Shown here: piece after piece, positions 35,753-45,125 of the stretch
Layout of the letters: the number at the start of each line of letters is the position of its first letter
How positions within the stretch are numbered: the stretch's first letter is position 1
Assembly (NCBI RefSeq): GCF_001436025.1
Contig: NZ_AZEQ01000010.1
Span: forward strand, 28,327-92,326
DNA: 64,000 bases
Direction of reading: 5' to 3'
Source: Limosilactobacillus mucosae DSM 13345
GTDB lineage: Bacteria; Bacillota; Bacilli; Lactobacillales; Lactobacillaceae
Position numbers and translations under genes: made by a program
The notes under the pieces: generated by a model
What the model saw: the letters and a program-made list of their open reading frames with translations, nothing else
Told to the model about the DNA's origin: nothing
Database searches by the model: none

Positions 35753-37804
35753 TTAATTATCAAAGTCGGGAATAAAGGCAATAAACTTGTGGCCCTTGTA
35801 CTCTTTCTCACCAAGTTGGCCGCTGATCTGCCCCTTCTTGTAGTCAAAGGTAATCGTGTTGCCAGCTGACAGCTCCTTGAGTTCGTCCGCCGTCCAGGTA
35901 TGTTCGCCCCATTTAGCGTTAATCTGAGCTGGCTTGCCCTGGTACGTTACGTCTACTTTTTCACGTTTTGGATATTGCTTCTTTTGTGGCTTGCCAACGC
36001 TTTGCTCAACCAGCGCCACGTTCTTTTGCAACACTGGCTTGTCATGAGCAACTACTTTGTTAATCGTGCTGAGCAGTTGGTCAGGTGCCAGCTTGAAGTT
36101 GCCAACATCGTCCATACCTTGAAAGAGCTGTTCCGTGGCTTTTGGCGAGGCAATCAACGTCCCCTGCGCAATCACGGCTGACATCAAGCCAGTATCCGTC
36201 AGTGACAGCACTCCCTTCTTGTCATTCAGCAAGTGAGCGTTGCTCTTGGCATTGGTCAGTTCTGCCATCGTGCTTTGTTGCGTTGCCCCGGTACCAATCC
36301 CGTACTTGCCATAACTGGCCAGTCGTTTGAACAGCCAGGCTTTGGTAGGCTTAGCTGGTTTTGGATTAGCTCCTTCAGCCACAATTGCCTTGGCTTGCGT
36401 TCCCAGTGGCTTTGGTGCTTTAGGAAGTTCGCCATCGTTATAGATCTGCCGCCAGCCGAAGTTGGCTGGTACGTTGTATTGCGTTACAAAGGCCGGATAT
36501 TCTTCAATCGATGCGGTTACGACCCGATATAGATAATCATCGCCTAAGATTGCCAGTGCCGTTTTGCCAAGCAGGCAATAGATATCCTTAGCGCACTCCA
36601 GATCTGACTGGTTCTTCAATGCTTTCCCCAGTTCGTCCAGGCTGGCTGGCACTTTGGATCCGGGCCGGTTAGCACCATGAGTAGCCGAATCCTTGACCAG
36701 TTCCTTGCGCGGTTCCAGGTGCGTCAATAGCTGAGTATTAACACCGACCAGCAGGGCAATTTCCTTGGAGTTTTGTACCAACTCATTAAACTGTTCGCTG
36801 GTGATCACCTTATCCTCAGTTCGAGGATAAGAAACGTAGCCAGCTTCATAAAGCTGTTGATAGACATTCTTGATCTTGTTTGACGAATAGCCCTTCTTAC
36901 TCAATAGTGCATCGACCTTGGCCAGATCTAGCAGAGTCTTAGGCGTTGACTTTTTATTGACCATCTTCAGCTTCTTGACATGGACTGGCGACTGATACTG
37001 CGTTAATTCAGCTTCAGCCTGCGCCTTGTCAGCATGACGGATCTGTGCGAGTTTTTCCTCGTTGTCTTTAGCGACTTTCCGCGCGTATACGTGCCCCTGA
37101 TCGTCTTGGAATTTGACCTCATAAAACGGCTTTTTGACGTAGTTTTTGATGGCCTGCTCTCGTTTGTAGACCATTGAAAGCATTACCGACTTCAAGCGGC
37201 CTTGATTAACTACCTTAACGTAATAGCCAGCATTACGAACATAGCTGGTGGCCAGTCGTGTCAATTGCATCGAGGCAAAGTCCCAGCGTGACCGGACGTT
37301 GGCTTTTAGGTAGTCGCCGTCTTTAGTCTGATCCGAGACATCTTTTAGGTTTCGCATTGCTTTGGTAATTGACTTTGGGGTTTCGTCATCGTGATATTCA
37401 CGATAGACCTTGCCGTGCCAGCCAATCTCATTGATAATCTCCCAGGCCAGTAGCTCCCCTTCACCCGAAGGATCGTTATCGGTAGCAATTACGATTGCCT
37501 GGGCGTTTTGACTGGCTTTTTTGATCTGGCTCAGAATCTTTCTGATATTGCCAGCTTTGGTAGGCTCTTTAACCCAGCTAAAATCATTCAGGTTCCAAGG
37601 CATATTTTCAGGATCCCAGGAACCATAGCGCTCCTTGAGATCACCTGCGACCTGATCCTTTGGTTCGCTCAGCTCCATCAGGTGCCCTTGTGCATGGACA
37701 ATCTGATAGCTATGACCATCAAAATCACCGCTGGTTCCGCCTAGTGCTTTAGAAAAGTTATCGGCGGCGGACTTTTTTTCCGTTAGAATTAAATATTCTG
37801 CCAT
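35753..37804 (-). CDS. topB: DNA topoisomerase III (TraI/TrsI-like)
   Basis: 683 residues, type IA topoisomerase. N-terminal Toprim (LILTEKKSAADNF; acidic triad in DNDPSGEGE) and active-site tyrosine in YVSYPRTE (about residue 323). No C-terminal zinc fingers. Conjugative plasmids of the pSK41 group carry such an enzyme in the tra region, thought to resolve topology of transferred or replicating DNA. First gene of the transcript from promoter E. Confidence 0.9.
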   Translation of the reverse strand: MAEYLILTEKKSAADNFSKALGGTSGDFDGHSYQIVHAQGHLMELSEPKDQVAGDLKERYGSWDPENMPWNLNDFSWVKEPTKAGNIRKILSQIKKASQNAQAIVIATDNDPSGEGELLAWEIINEIGWHGKVYREYHDDETPKSITKAMRNLKDVSDQTKDGDYLKANVRSRWDFASMQLTRLATSYVRNAGYYVKVVNQGRLKSVMLSMVYKREQAIKNYVKKPFYEVKFQDDQGHVYARKVAKDNEEKLAQIRHADKAQAEAELTQYQSPVHVKKLKMVNKKSTPKTLLDLAKVDALLSKKGYSSNKIKNVYQQLYEAGYVSYPRTEDKVITSEQFNELVQNSKEIALLVGVNTQLLTHLEPRKELVKDSATHGANRPGSKVPASLDELGKALKNQSDLECAKDIYCLLGKTALAILGDDYLYRVVTASIEEYPAFVTQYNVPANFGWRQIYNDGELPKAPKPLGTQAKAIVAEGANPKPAKPTKAWLFKRLASYGKYGIGTGATQQSTMAELTNAKSNAHLLNDKKGVLSLTDTGLMSAVIAQGTLIASPKATEQLFQGMDDVGNFKLAPDQLLSTINKVVAHDKPVLQKNVALVEQSVGKPQKKQYPKREKVDVTYQGKPAQINAKWGEHTWTADELKELSAGNTITFDYKKGQISGQLGEKEYKGHKFIAFIPDFDN

Positions 37805-37879
37805 CGTAGACTCCTTTCTTAATCAAACAAACAATAATTGTAATTCTTGCAATCACTCCCAATACTTATGTACTTAATA

Positions 37880-37916
37880 AAGTTAGCGAAAAACAACCAG
37901 TGCGCAACTTTTGCCA
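37880..37916 (-). promoter_or_regulatory. Shared-design promoter E (topB unit)
   Basis: TGGCAAAA at 37909-37916, -35 TTGCGC (37902-37907), 16 bp, -10 TAACTT (37880-37885). An inverted half-site-like TTTTTCGCTA lies in the spacer. Confidence 0.6.
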
Positions 37917-37934
37917 TAAACGCTATTAAGGAAA

Positions 37935-37963
37935 CAAAAAAGCCAGCGAGATTGTCGCTGACT
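37935..37963 (-). terminator. Terminator after xis
   Basis: AGTCAGCGA / TCGCTGGCT perfect stem with TTTTTTG on the minus strand. Confidence 0.7.
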
Positions 37964-37965
37964 CT

Positions 37966-37995
37966 GAACTTCGTGCCAAACGTGAGACGAAGTTG
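37966..37995 (-). repeat. Element-specific hairpin, copy 3
   Basis: AACTTCGT / ACGAAGTT stem with loop GCCAAACGTGAG, just before the xis terminator. Not itself followed by a T-run. Confidence 0.6.
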
Positions 37996-38038
37996 ATGTT
38001 TTTAATACACGTGTCCTGGCGAGACATTGTTTTGGTTT

Positions 38039-38338
38039 CTAAATACTATGTTTCAGCATGCAAGCGTCAAGCTGACGGCGACTTAGCCGTACCATTTTGC
38101 CAACAACGACAAATGGTATATCGCCAGCTGCGATCCAATTTTGCAGGGTATTAGCGGAAATGTTTAGATATTTAGCTGCTTCTTGTTTGTTCATATATTC
38201 TGGCCATGATTGCTCATGCTGAACCGACGACCCAACCACTTGTGCGACGGCATCTTTAACCATTTCCAATACAGCCTCTTTCAGATCGTCCGGCAGATCC
38301 AGCTTGACCTTGCTACTAATTTCTTCGGTTGCTGACAT
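38039..38338 (-). CDS. xis: Excisionase-like helix-turn-helix protein
   Basis: 99 residues. The C-terminal half (NKQEAAKYLNISANTLQNWI ... VRLSRRQLDACML) is the MerR/excisionase-type DNA-binding domain. Divergent neighbour of the integrase. ATG at 38338 fits an AGAGG site 8 bases upstream. Likely directs excision of the element and shares promoter design with the transfer genes. Confidence 0.75.
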   Translation of the reverse strand: MSATEEISSKVKLDLPDDLKEAVLEMVKDAVAQVVGSSVQHEQSWPEYMNKQEAAKYLNISANTLQNWIAAGDIPFVVVGKMVRLSRRQLDACMLKHSI

Positions 38339-38393
38339 AGCGCTCACCTCTTTTTAGATAAATTAGAATGCGGCAAGTCGCATTCATGAGTTT

Positions 38394-38430
38394 AAGATAG
38401 CGAAAAACGATAATCATGCAACTTTTGCCA
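38394..38430 (-). promoter_or_regulatory. Shared-design promoter F (xis unit)
   Basis: TGGCAAAA at 38423-38430, -35 TTGCAT (38416-38421), 16 bp, -10 TATCTT (38394-38399). TTTTTCGCTA in the spacer as in promoter E. Confidence 0.6.
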
Positions 38431-38435
38431 TCAAG

Positions 38436-38465
38436 GAACTTCGTGCCACGTTTGGGACGAAGTTG
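38436..38465. repeat. Element-specific hairpin, copy 4 (inverted)
   Basis: Same stem with loop in the opposite orientation (GCCACGTTTGGG), between the divergent xis and int genes. No adjacent T-run, so its role may not be termination. Confidence 0.55.
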
Positions 38466-38584
38466 AAACCCCGGTTAAAGTGGTATTATCTTATTAGTTA
38501 GTTAGAATAACGATTGGTTCTTCAACCTATACACGTGCCTGGCAGCCGTAAATTCATTTTTACTTATAGAAAGAAGGATCAATC

Positions 38585-39724
38585 ATGTGGACTGAACCCA
38601 CTAAAACTGGCAAAGTCAAGTTTGTCGAACAATTTAAAAACCCTCTGACGCTCAAGTACACGCGCGTATCAATTACGATGGACAAGAAAACCAATACCAC
38701 GCGCAAGCTGGCGCAGCAGACCCTGAACAAGCGGATTGAAGAGAAACTTCGTCATCTTGCAGATGGTCAGATCAAAGAAGGCGTTACATTCGGCGAATTA
38801 ATTGAAGAATTTGAAGTATACTATCAGCAAATGGTTAAACCTTCAACGTTTGCGGCTTGGAAAAATCTCAAGGTGCATATTTTAAAGAATTTCAACTCAG
38901 ACATTTTGGTATCAAAAATCACCAATAAATATCTGGTCAATATGCTGGAAGCTATGATCTATCAGCGTGGATATAGCAATACTTACGTTGGTCTGATCAA
39001 GTTTAAGATTAATCAGCTGATGCGCTATGCGTACCGGCATGACTATAGTGCAACACCAATTGGTCAGCTTGAGATTAATTGGAAACGCGATAATTCAGCG
39101 AAAAAAATTGAAAATAAGTATCTTGATGATGATGAGGTCAAACAGGTGCTGGAAGCTGTTAGAGCAATCAATCCAGTACATGCTGACGTCTTGTTGTGGC
39201 AATATCTTACTGGCATGCGGATCGGTGAAATTCTCGCTCTGCAGATCAAGAAAGTTTTTCAAGAAAATGGCAAGTGGTATGTCAAAATTGACTGTACGTT
39301 GGATTATTCTTACAAACCCAAAAGTAAGTATACAATTAGCAGCACTCCCAAAACTCAAAGCAGCAACCGGACCATTCTTCTGCCAGATAAAGCGGTCAGA
39401 ATTTTTCGCCAGTATTGTCTGAATAAGCAGCCTAATGACCTTTTATTTAGTATTCAAACTAAAACCGGTATTTTTATCAACCCTACTTCAATTAACAATC
39501 GGCTTGACATAATTCAGCAAGAATTAAAATTAGACAAACCACTGTCGACGCATATTTTCCGCCATACGCACGCTTCTAAATTAGCTGAGCTAGGCGTGCC
39601 AGTTGAGCTGATCTCAAAGCGGTTAGGTCATAAGGATTCCACCATTACGCGCGAGATCTATCTGCATGTAACAAAAAAGACCGCTGCCCGATACAGCGGT
39701 CTGATTAATCATCTTGACGTATGA
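38585..39724 (+). CDS. int: Tyrosine integrase of the conjugative element
   Basis: 379 residues. N-terminal arm-binding region and SAM-like core-binding domain (about 65-160), then the catalytic domain with R212 (TGMRIGEIL), H323-R326 (HIFRHTHAS), H349 (LGHKDS) and nucleophile Y359 (REIYLHV). Catalyses site-specific integration and excision. It marks the right end of the element; the attachment site should lie in 39725-39886. Confidence 0.9.
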   Translation: MWTEPTKTGKVKFVEQFKNPLTLKYTRVSITMDKKTNTTRKLAQQTLNKRIEEKLRHLADGQIKEGVTFGELIEEFEVYYQQMVKPSTFAAWKNLKVHILKNFNSDILVSKITNKYLVNMLEAMIYQRGYSNTYVGLIKFKINQLMRYAYRHDYSATPIGQLEINWKRDNSAKKIENKYLDDDEVKQVLEAVRAINPVHADVLLWQYLTGMRIGEILALQIKKVFQENGKWYVKIDCTLDYSYKPKSKYTISSTPKTQSSNRTILLPDKAVRIFRQYCLNKQPNDLLFSIQTKTGIFINPTSINNRLDIIQQELKLDKPLSTHIFRHTHASKLAELGVPVELISKRLGHKDSTITREIYLHVTKKTAARYSGLINHLDV

Positions 39725-39806
39725 TTTTCCCCTTCAGTGTCCCTTGTAATTTTTTAACAGGTCTGTAATCGTTGGGAATTAGCCTTTTATAAAATAGATA
39801 GATAAT

Positions 39807-39849
39807 TTTACCTCATATTTACACATTTTTTACATTAGACAAGTATAGT
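39807..39849 (+). promoter_or_regulatory. PhoP-box-like direct repeats and -10 before phoU
   Basis: TTTACC (39807), TTTACA (39818) and TTTACA (39829) at exact 11-bp period, then TATAGT (39844-39849). This matches the TT(A/T/C)ACA-N5-TT(A/T/C)ACA pattern bound by PhoP response regulators of Firmicutes. Confidence 0.5.
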
Positions 39850-39886
39850 AGTCAAAGAAAAAAGCCCCATAAAGGAGAGAGATCAT

Positions 39887-40624
39887 ATGAACGAGATTTT
39901 TAACGATGAGCTAAAAAAACTGCGTGGCCGTTTTATGGAAATGGGGATCAACACCTCCGAACAGATTTATAAGGCAACCAAGGCGTTCATTGATCGCGAT
40001 GTGGCACTAGCCAAAGAAGTCGGCGAAAACGACCGATTGATCAATGATGGCGAAACCTACTTGGAAAAACACGCCTTTAAGCTGATGAACATTCAAAAGC
40101 CAAAAGAAAACGAGTTTCGTTCAATCATGAGCATCCTAAAAGCCAGCTCAGATCTGGAACGAATGGCTGATCACGCCTCTCATATAGCTAGAGACGCCAT
40201 CCGTATTAAAGGTATGGACCAACACTGGCCAGACATCGAAAACGACATCGCCGAAATGGCCGAAACCGTGCGTCATATGTTGGAAAAGGCTCTCGATGCC
40301 TATGTCTACACTGACGAACAGACCGCCTATTCCGTTGCCAATATGGATCTGGAAGTCGACAAGCAGTACGTTCAGGTACATGAAAAAATCATCAATCAGA
40401 TGCATAATCATCCTGAACTGATCAAAGACGGCAGCCACTACATCACCGTTATTCATTTACTGGAACGGATTGGCGATCACATCGTCAACCTGGTTGAATG
40501 GGTAATCTATGCCGGCACCGGTAAGATTACCGAGCTCAATCCCGGTAAGGCTGATCCGGAATTGGTCAACCGTGAGCTGCAAAAACAAGCCGAAGAACAA
40601 GAAAAAAAGCAATCACAAAATTAA
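39887..40624 (+). CDS. phoU: Phosphate transport regulator PhoU
   Basis: 245 residues, all helical, with two PhoU repeats bearing acidic metal-binding motifs (SSDLERMADHASHIARD about residues 86-102, and HLLERIGDHIVNLVEW about 188-203). PhoU restrains the Pst transporter/PhoR signal when phosphate is ample. Here it stands alone without pst genes nearby. AAAGGAG precedes the ATG. No gene is seen in 40625-40875. Confidence 0.85.
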   Translation: MNEIFNDELKKLRGRFMEMGINTSEQIYKATKAFIDRDVALAKEVGENDRLINDGETYLEKHAFKLMNIQKPKENEFRSIMSILKASSDLERMADHASHIARDAIRIKGMDQHWPDIENDIAEMAETVRHMLEKALDAYVYTDEQTAYSVANMDLEVDKQYVQVHEKIINQMHNHPELIKDGSHYITVIHLLERIGDHIVNLVEWVIYAGTGKITELNPGKADPELVNRELQKQAEEQEKKQSQN

Positions 40625-40875
40625 GCCGCTGACCGCAAAGAGACTTAAAATCAGCTCAATCGCTCAGCTGCTTTGTAATAATAGTAATGTCTCAGTGCAA
40701 TCGCTGACTGGCAGTTCAACCGCTGGAAATCGGCAGCAAGTTGATTTTCGGCGTTTTTTCTTACGGTCTTTTTACCTCTTTACTGTTCATTAATTTTTGA
40801 GATTACGACAATATGTTATTATAATCATACCTAATTCGATTATTCGATTAATCGCATGAAGAGAGAGGGATTGCT

Positions 40876-41733
40876 ATGCTTTATAATGCTGCGCTGGTTT
40901 TAGAAGGTGGGGCTTTTCGCGGTCAATATACGGCCGGCGTTTTGGACTGTCTGCTCAAGCACCACATTGAGTTTAAAAGCGTGATTGGCGTTTCGGCAGG
41001 TGCTTTATGCGGCGCCTGCTACGTTGCTAAACAATATAACTATGTCAACCATGTCAACACTAGCTACCGCCACGATTCCGACTACGTTTCACTTAAGCGT
41101 GGTCTGCGTCATGAGGATATTTTGAACCTGGACTTTTTGTTTGACGATCACGGCTGGGACTGGCATCAATTTGATCATGCTGCCTATGAGCGCTCAGCAT
41201 CTAATTTTACGGCGGTTGCTACTTCAATCGAAACTGGTAAGCGCATTGATTTTGTCAACTATCGCGGCGATGGATTGGTAACTGCCCTAAAGGCATCTTG
41301 TTCCATGCCGTTTTTGGTTGAGCCACAGCAGACTGATCAAGGCCCATGTCTTGATGGTGGGATTGCTGATTCGATTCCAACCTATCTTGCCAAAGAGCAA
41401 GGCTTTGACAAGATTGTCGTTGTTAGAACCCGTGAGGCATCCTATCGTAAAAAGCCTTCCAGTCCCCTGGTCAAGGCGCTTTATCATCGGCAGTACAAAG
41501 ATTACCCTATTTTTGCCGAAGAAGGCATCAATCGGCCTGAAGTATACAATCAGCGTTGCGATGAGATCGATGTCGCATTTGAAAATCACGAGCTTTACTG
41601 CATTACACCACAAAAGCCGGTCAAGGTCGGTCGCTTTGAAAATAATGTCAAAAAGCTGGCTGGCTTCCATGACGAGGGCATGATCGAAATGGAACAGCAA
41701 TTGCCTGATTTACTGAACTATTTGGCCGACTGA
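40876..41733 (+). CDS. Patatin-like phospholipase (RssA/YjjU-like)
   Basis: 285 residues. Oxyanion motif LEGGAFRG (9-16), nucleophile elbow GVSAG (S40) and catalytic Asp in LDGGIADS (D160), the Ser-Asp dyad of patatin-like lipases. Cytoplasmic; probably acts on membrane lipids. GAGAGAGGG precedes the ATG. Confidence 0.85.
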   Translation: MLYNAALVLEGGAFRGQYTAGVLDCLLKHHIEFKSVIGVSAGALCGACYVAKQYNYVNHVNTSYRHDSDYVSLKRGLRHEDILNLDFLFDDHGWDWHQFDHAAYERSASNFTAVATSIETGKRIDFVNYRGDGLVTALKASCSMPFLVEPQQTDQGPCLDGGIADSIPTYLAKEQGFDKIVVVRTREASYRKKPSSPLVKALYHRQYKDYPIFAEEGINRPEVYNQRCDEIDVAFENHELYCITPQKPVKVGRFENNVKKLAGFHDEGMIEMEQQLPDLLNYLAD

Positions 41734-41780
41734 TATATCTTAATCAGCTTTGCATAGACAAAATGAATTTCTAAATTATG

Positions 41781-41806
41781 AAAGTCGCTGATCAGGCGGC
41801 TTTTTT
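41781..41806 (+). terminator. Terminator after the patatin-like gene
   Basis: AGTCGC / GCGGCT stem followed by TTTTTT. Confidence 0.5.
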
Positions 41807-42022
41807 ATGTTTTCGTAATTGATTGGTGGCGTTGTTTTTAAAGTAAATTTTAACAAATATCTATGATCCAAGTATCCAACAAACGGACTGAGATTCGCAT
41901 TTGATAGTGATCTTCATCATCAACCTGATTTTTCGTACCACAATCTTAAGAATTTTGTTGAGTCTCACTTTTGGCAACTATAGTAAAATAGATTGGTATT
42001 ATCTAACTAAGGGGTTAACAAG

Positions 42023-44938
42023 ATGAACTTTTCATTTGAAAAGCGTGATCATCGCATGCTGTATCTCAAATACACGCTGATGTTTGTTCTGATCGCGCTG
42101 TGCATGTTCGGCAGCTATGCGATTACCGGACATACATTAATCTGGAATAAGGATGCCCTCAACCAACACGTTCCGTTGCTCGGTGAATACCGAAAAATCG
42201 TGCTGGGCTGGCTCCATCATCCAACGCGCTCGCTAAATTGGTGGTCGTGGAACATGGGGCTGGGTACCGATACCTTCCAGGTTTTTTCGTATTATACGAT
42301 TGGCGACGTGTTTGCCTATCTAGCCTTATTGTTTCCGGCTGCTAAACTGACGCTGGCCTATCAAGTTATCACCGTTGTCAGAACATATTTTGTTGGACTA
42401 ACGTTTTGCTGGTTTGCTGGCCACTTTTCTTTTCGGGATCACGTCATCTTAGGCGGCACCGTGGTCTACATGGTCAATTCATACTTACTCTATGCCAGCA
42501 TCGCGCAGCCGTTTTTTATGACAACGTTTATTCTGTTCCCGATTTTAGTCGTTGAACTTGAACGTGTTTTACAAGGCGGCTCGGCTTGGCCATTAGCGCT
42601 TGCCTTTTGGTGGATGCTGGTCAACAACTATTACCTGGCTTATGTGTTGGGGATTGGGACCTTTATCTATCTGGTGCTGCGTGTAGCTACAAATTACCGG
42701 CGGACGCTAAACTATGGCAAAACGCTGGCTAAGCTGGCTTTTGCCACAATCACCAGTATTTTGTGTTCAGCTTGTTTGTTGGTACCTGAGATTATGGCCG
42801 TCATGAACTCTACGCGAGCCGGGGCTGAATTTGCCAATGGGCTGAAGCATTATCCACTCTACTACTATTTGTTTTTGCCCAAGCAATTGATCAATGGTGA
42901 CCAGTGGACGTTTATGTTCTGGTCGGCACTGGGACTGGTCAGCATCGCTTTTATCGCCATCGTTTATCTTTACACGCGGGCGCGCCAGTTTCCACTGTTG
43001 TCGATCAGTCTGGCAATGGCATTGGTTATGCTGCTAATTCCGGCAGTTGGGGCATTTTTCAATGGTATGATGGCCGCATCAAACCGCTGGACGCTTTTGA
43101 TCTATTTACCAATTGCAATGTCGGTCTGCCTGCTTTTACAAAATGCTACGCAGCTTGATCGGCACACGCTTTGGATCTTAACTGGGGCGACTGGAATCTA
43201 CTTGATTATTTTGGTCGCCACCTATGCCTTTCAAAACGATACGACCATGTTCATGCCAATCATCTTTTTGATCATGTCACTTTTGATGATCTGGATCATG
43301 AATCTGCATGGCACGCCACATCCCGATCGCTGGCTGGTTGCGATCATTCTCGCCAATGCCGCCTGCAACGCTTTGTACGTCGGCACGCCATACAACGGTA
43401 ATTTTGCCAACAGTACGCTGGTTCGCGGCCAATATCAGTCAATTGCCAAGAATCGCTATGGCGGATTGGAACAAGGCTTAAACGATGGCTCGTTCTTTCG
43501 GGTCTCAACGATTTCTGGCAATCAGATCACTACTGGCGGTCTATTGGACAATGATCTGACTTCTGGTATGCATAACATCGATTCGTACTATTCACTGCAA
43601 AATAAATACCTAGGTCAGTTCAGCACCTCGCTGCAAAATACCCAATATGAAGCCAACGTACCATTGCGCCAGGTTGATGATCGAACCGTTTTAAACAACT
43701 TCTTGGGCGTCAAGTATCTGTTCGTACAGAGCAACAGCAGCAATGCCAACAAGATTCCTGGCGGCTACTTCTTAAGTGCCACTACCGAACCCAAGATCAA
43801 CTATGACGTGGGTCAGCCAAGCAATCCAACCGATAAGACGCAGCTGATCCCAACGACGACCAACCGTTACCAGACCAATAACGCGTTCCCACTGCTCTAT
43901 TGGCAAGATTCCTACATCAGCAAAAAAGCCTACCAAAAGCTTTTGCCAACTGCTAAGGAACGCGCCCTGGCCAGCGGGGTTACGGTCAGCTCTAAAAATA
44001 CCAACGCCACTAATGGTATGAAGCCGGCCAACTTAAAGGGCAACGTCATTACGCTGAAGTCGCAGTTGGTTTCCAACCGATTGAACAAGATCAAGTCATC
44101 TGGGCTTAAATATACCGACAGTCTGGAAACCTACCAACTGCAGCTGCCTCAGTTGGCAAGCAAGGCCTTCAAAAAGAAGCTCAAAAACAGCGAACTGCAT
44201 GTTGAATTTGCTTCCATTAAGTATCAGCCATTTTCAATGAAACAGCAGATTGCCTATGAGCAAAAGCACGCTGAGCAGCAGTCCACCAATCCTGGCGATA
44301 TCGTCAACTATCGATTTAACCAGTACAAATTCTGGCGCTACCACATTTTAAACGGCTCCCCAGACATGAGCTATGCCATCAAGATTTCCAGTCGTCTGGG
44401 TACGGAGACCTTAGAACAGCCTAAGCAAAGCAAGCTGTCGTTTTTCAAGCTGGTTAAAAACGGCACGATGAATATCGGCTATTTTGCTAAGGGCATGCCA
44501 TCTTCTTTAACCCTCAAGCCTTCTAAGCTGGGGATCTATCACTGGCAATATCAGGTAGTTGCCGAAAAACTGGGAACCAAATACAATCAAGAAGTGCGTC
44601 AGATTCAAAAACACGCGCTTAAAAACGTCAAATTCAAGCGTAATCAGGTTTCTGGTACCATCAAGACTTCTCGCGTAGGTATTTTGACTTCTTCGATTCC
44701 ATACTCAACTGGTTGGACGGCGACTGTTGACGGCAAAAAAGCCACTCTACTGAGAACCAATCAAGCATTTGTTGGTCTGCGTCTGCCTGCCGGTACTCAT
44801 CACGTGGTCTTGCATTATCACGTTCCAGGTTTGGCACTGGGTTGCAAGATTAGTCTGCTGGGTCTGATCTGGACGCTTTTGGCTGCAATTGCCAGTTGGC
44901 TGATCAAACGTCACGGTGCCAACAAAGCTTCAGCATAA
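42023..44938 (+). CDS. yfhO: YfhO-family membrane protein (polytopic GT-C-like)
   Basis: 971 residues. About 12-13 membrane helices (residues 13-440), a large extracellular domain and one final helix (about 940-962). WNKDALNQHVPLLGEYRK after helix 1 is typical of YfhO. Family members are linked to glycosylation of lipoteichoic acid or other wall polymers. Single gene, with AAGGGG ribosome site and its own terminator. Confidence 0.85.
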   Translation: MNFSFEKRDHRMLYLKYTLMFVLIALCMFGSYAITGHTLIWNKDALNQHVPLLGEYRKIVLGWLHHPTRSLNWWSWNMGLGTDTFQVFSYYTIGDVFAYLALLFPAAKLTLAYQVITVVRTYFVGLTFCWFAGHFSFRDHVILGGTVVYMVNSYLLYASIAQPFFMTTFILFPILVVELERVLQGGSAWPLALAFWWMLVNNYYLAYVLGIGTFIYLVLRVATNYRRTLNYGKTLAKLAFATITSILCSACLLVPEIMAVMNSTRAGAEFANGLKHYPLYYYLFLPKQLINGDQWTFMFWSALGLVSIAFIAIVYLYTRARQFPLLSISLAMALVMLLIPAVGAFFNGMMAASNRWTLLIYLPIAMSVCLLLQNATQLDRHTLWILTGATGIYLIILVATYAFQNDTTMFMPIIFLIMSLLMIWIMNLHGTPHPDRWLVAIILANAACNALYVGTPYNGNFANSTLVRGQYQSIAKNRYGGLEQGLNDGSFFRVSTISGNQITTGGLLDNDLTSGMHNIDSYYSLQNKYLGQFSTSLQNTQYEANVPLRQVDDRTVLNNFLGVKYLFVQSNSSNANKIPGGYFLSATTEPKINYDVGQPSNPTDKTQLIPTTTNRYQTNNAFPLLYWQDSYISKKAYQKLLPTAKERALASGVTVSSKNTNATNGMKPANLKGNVITLKSQLVSNRLNKIKSSGLKYTDSLETYQLQLPQLASKAFKKKLKNSELHVEFASIKYQPFSMKQQIAYEQKHAEQQSTNPGDIVNYRFNQYKFWRYHILNGSPDMSYAIKISSRLGTETLEQPKQSKLSFFKLVKNGTMNIGYFAKGMPSSLTLKPSKLGIYHWQYQVVAEKLGTKYNQEVRQIQKHALKNVKFKRNQVSGTIKTSRVGILTSSIPYSTGWTATVDGKKATLLRTNQAFVGLRLPAGTHHVVLHYHVPGLALGCKISLLGLIWTLLAAIASWLIKRHGANKASA

Positions 44939-44965
44939 CGTTTGATCAACAGGTCTAAAACTACC

Positions 44966-45010
44966 AATAGCGCTATACCAGGCTTCAAAGCTTGATATAG
45001 CGCTATTTTA
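44966..45010. terminator. Terminator after yfhO
   Basis: AATAGCGCTATA / TATAGCGCTATT perfect 12-bp stem followed by TTAG; left arm identical to the hairpin at 16639. Confidence 0.6.
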
Positions 45011-45125
45011 GTTATCAATCAGTTTCAGTTGAGCAGACTGCCTCTACATACATGGGGAATACGAAAATTGGTCTGTCTGTATCACGTAAACGGAAGGATC
45101 ACCCCCACATACATGGGGAATACTT

